Assembly: GCF_026625885.1 (NCBI RefSeq)
Contig: NZ_CP113068.1
Location: forward strand, 5,890,001-5,954,000
From: Roseateles sp. SL47
Lineage (GTDB): Bacteria; Pseudomonadota; Gammaproteobacteria; Burkholderiales; Burkholderiaceae_C
Direction of reading: 5' to 3'
Length of the DNA stretch: 64,000 nucleotides
Shown: positions 62,957-64,000 of the stretch, piece after piece
How the letters are laid out: each line of letters starts with the position of its first letter
How positions within the stretch are numbered: position 1 is the first letter of the stretch
The notes under the pieces: model-generated
What the model saw: the letters and a program-made list of their open reading frames with translations, nothing else
Database searches by the model: none
Told to the model about the DNA's origin: nothing
Made by a program: the position numbers and the translations under genes

Positions 62957-64000
62957 TCAGGGCTTGATGTCCTGCGCCGACGCCCACGGCCCGGTGATGC
63001 CGTCCAGTTCGCAGTCCCACAGTGCCTGGGCATCCAGCGCATCGGTCACGCCTTCGGCATAGACCTTCAACGACAGGCTGCGCAACATCACCACCAGGCT
63101 GCGGACAAAGGCTGCGCGGCCCGCATCGGCCGACACCCCCGACACCACCGAACTGTCCAGCTTGACGTAATCCAGGCCCGCCTGGAACAGGCGTTCAATT
63201 TGCGCCAGCCCCGCGCCCGCATGTTCCAGCCCGAGCTGCACACCCAGCGGCCGCAATTGCCGCCCCAGCTCCTGCAACACCTCGAAGTGCTGCACCGCCG
63301 CTGGCTCCGCGAGTTCCAGGCCGACCAGGCGACGCACCGAGGCCGGGGCCGACTGCACCAGCTCCCGTGCCCGGGCGATGAAGCTGCCATCACTCAGCGA
63401 CGACGGCGCCACATTGACGCAGCGGGCCCGTTGGTCCTGCTGCACCGCTGACAACGCCAGGGCCAGGGCCTGCAGATCCGCCTCGGCGCTGAGGCGATGC
63501 CGCAGCGCCAGCGGCAACCACCGGGCCGCCGGCTCGAATTCACCCAAGGGATTGAGCTTGAGCTGCAGCGGGCATTCCAGATGCAGCACCTGGCGCTCTC
63601 GTCCGATCAGGGGGAACTCCAGCAAGCGGCTGCGCTGTTGCACCAGTGCGTCCGAGATCAGTGCCCGCCAGGCGCGTTCGCCCTGGGCCACTTCGTCCGA
63701 CGGTGGGGCCTGCCGCAGTTCCAGCACCACGCCCTCACCTTGCTCGGCCTGCGCCAGCGCCGCATCGGCCGCCGCAAACCAGGCACTCATCGGCTGGTCA
63801 CGCGGCAATTCCACGGCGCCCAGCGCCACCCCGATCCCGGGGTCCACACCCTGCAGACCGGCGCGCAAGGCATCGGCCAGCGCATGGGCGGTATCGCCCA
63901 CCACCTTGGGTGCCGGCAGCCAGAGCGCAAAGTCCGACCCGTTCAGCCGCCCGGCCAGGCACCCTCGCACCTGTTCCGGATACACGCGTAGCGCCTGCGC
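62957..64000 (-). CDS. LapD-like receptor with degenerate GGDEF and EAL domains (5' end outside window)
   Basis: The C-terminal 347 codons are visible; the frame is open at base 64000. The GGDEF-like part has GRLNGSDFALWLP where GRLGGDEFAVLLP is expected. The EAL-like part has LHLECPLQLKLN in place of the EAL motif, EHAGAG where active enzymes have DDFGTG, and YVKLDSSVV and VYAEGV. Both domains should be inactive, as in LapD, which senses c-di-GMP at the inner membrane and controls a periplasmic protease. The expected N-terminal membrane and periplasmic part lies outside the window. Confidence 0.82.
   Translation of the reverse strand, partial: AQALRVYPEQVRGCLAGRLNGSDFALWLPAPKVVGDTAHALADALRAGLQGVDPGIGVALGAVELPRDQPMSAWFAAADAALAQAEQGEGVVLELRQAPPSDEVAQGERAWRALISDALVQQRSRLLEFPLIGRERQVLHLECPLQLKLNPLGEFEPAARWLPLALRHRLSAEADLQALALALSAVQQDQRARCVNVAPSSLSDGSFIARARELVQSAPASVRRLVGLELAEPAAVQHFEVLQELGRQLRPLGVQLGLEHAGAGLAQIERLFQAGLDYVKLDSSVVSGVSADAGRAAFVRSLVVMLRSLSLKVYAEGVTDALDAQALWDCELDGITGPWASAQDIKP

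Overview
This is a high-GC, gene-dense chromosomal segment of a betaproteobacterium, most probably of the order Burkholderiales (Roseateles/Mitsuaria/Rubrivivax-like group). The inference rests on the gene content and order: glnA, a DUF4124 protein, ntrB and ntrC in a row; a selO-msrB-ispZ-bolA-ppiC block; a phaC-phaA-phaB polyhydroxybutyrate cluster; and Liv-type transporters joined to an acyl-CoA ligase. No rRNA, tRNA, CRISPR array, prophage or intact insertion sequence was seen.

Layout. 1-1293: 3' part of tex. 1461-4216: a small, locally AT-rich island on the minus strand with a HlyD-type export adaptor, a double-glycine-leader bacteriocin-like peptide, a small membrane protein (possible immunity protein), and a C39-peptidase ABC exporter broken by a large internal deletion with a frame change. 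4589-9385: five co-directional redox and detoxification genes (flavoprotein, SDR, GST-like, GNAT, MDR reductase). 9635-11713 and 18576-19802: two related proteins of unknown function that flank a five-gene fatty-acid beta-oxidation operon (11785-18316, minus). The first of these proteins carries tyrosine motifs resembling eukaryotic SH2-binding sites, and both are candidate secreted effectors. 20668-27847: livF-livG-livM-livH-livK behind an acyl-CoA ligase. 28077-31935: selO, msrB, ispZ, bolA, ppiC-like gene, with a strong terminator. 32043-34319: a DUF2062 protein, a three-copy 120-bp tandem repeat, and the divergent ybbA/tesA pair whose start codons overlap. 34463-40301: an alpha/beta hydrolase and a full tripartite MacAB/outer-membrane efflux set. 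40591-44780: a FecR-like DUF6600 protein, peptide deformylase and an MBL-fold hydrolase. 44820-49681: the nitrogen-control block ntrC-ntrB-DUF4124-glnA, with a sigma-54-like promoter and an NtrC-like site upstream of glnA. 50017-56216: a CinA/MoaB-domain protein, an EI24 membrane protein, a fatty-acid hydroxylase, a secreted deacetylase paired with a beta-propeller protein, and an AIM24 protein. 56298-61045: an IclR regulator and the PHB genes. 61224-64000: a small membrane protein, pgeF, a Nudix hydrolase and the 3' part of a LapD-like receptor with degenerate GGDEF and EAL domains.

Themes: carbon storage and fatty-acid turnover (beta-oxidation operon, FadD-Liv, PHB genes) and nitrogen control dominate the core. 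The accessory, potentially new biology lies in the decayed bacteriocin locus, the paired effector-like proteins, and several short tandem repeats and perfect palindromes between genes. All functional names are by motif and family recognition from the sequence alone; no database search was run.
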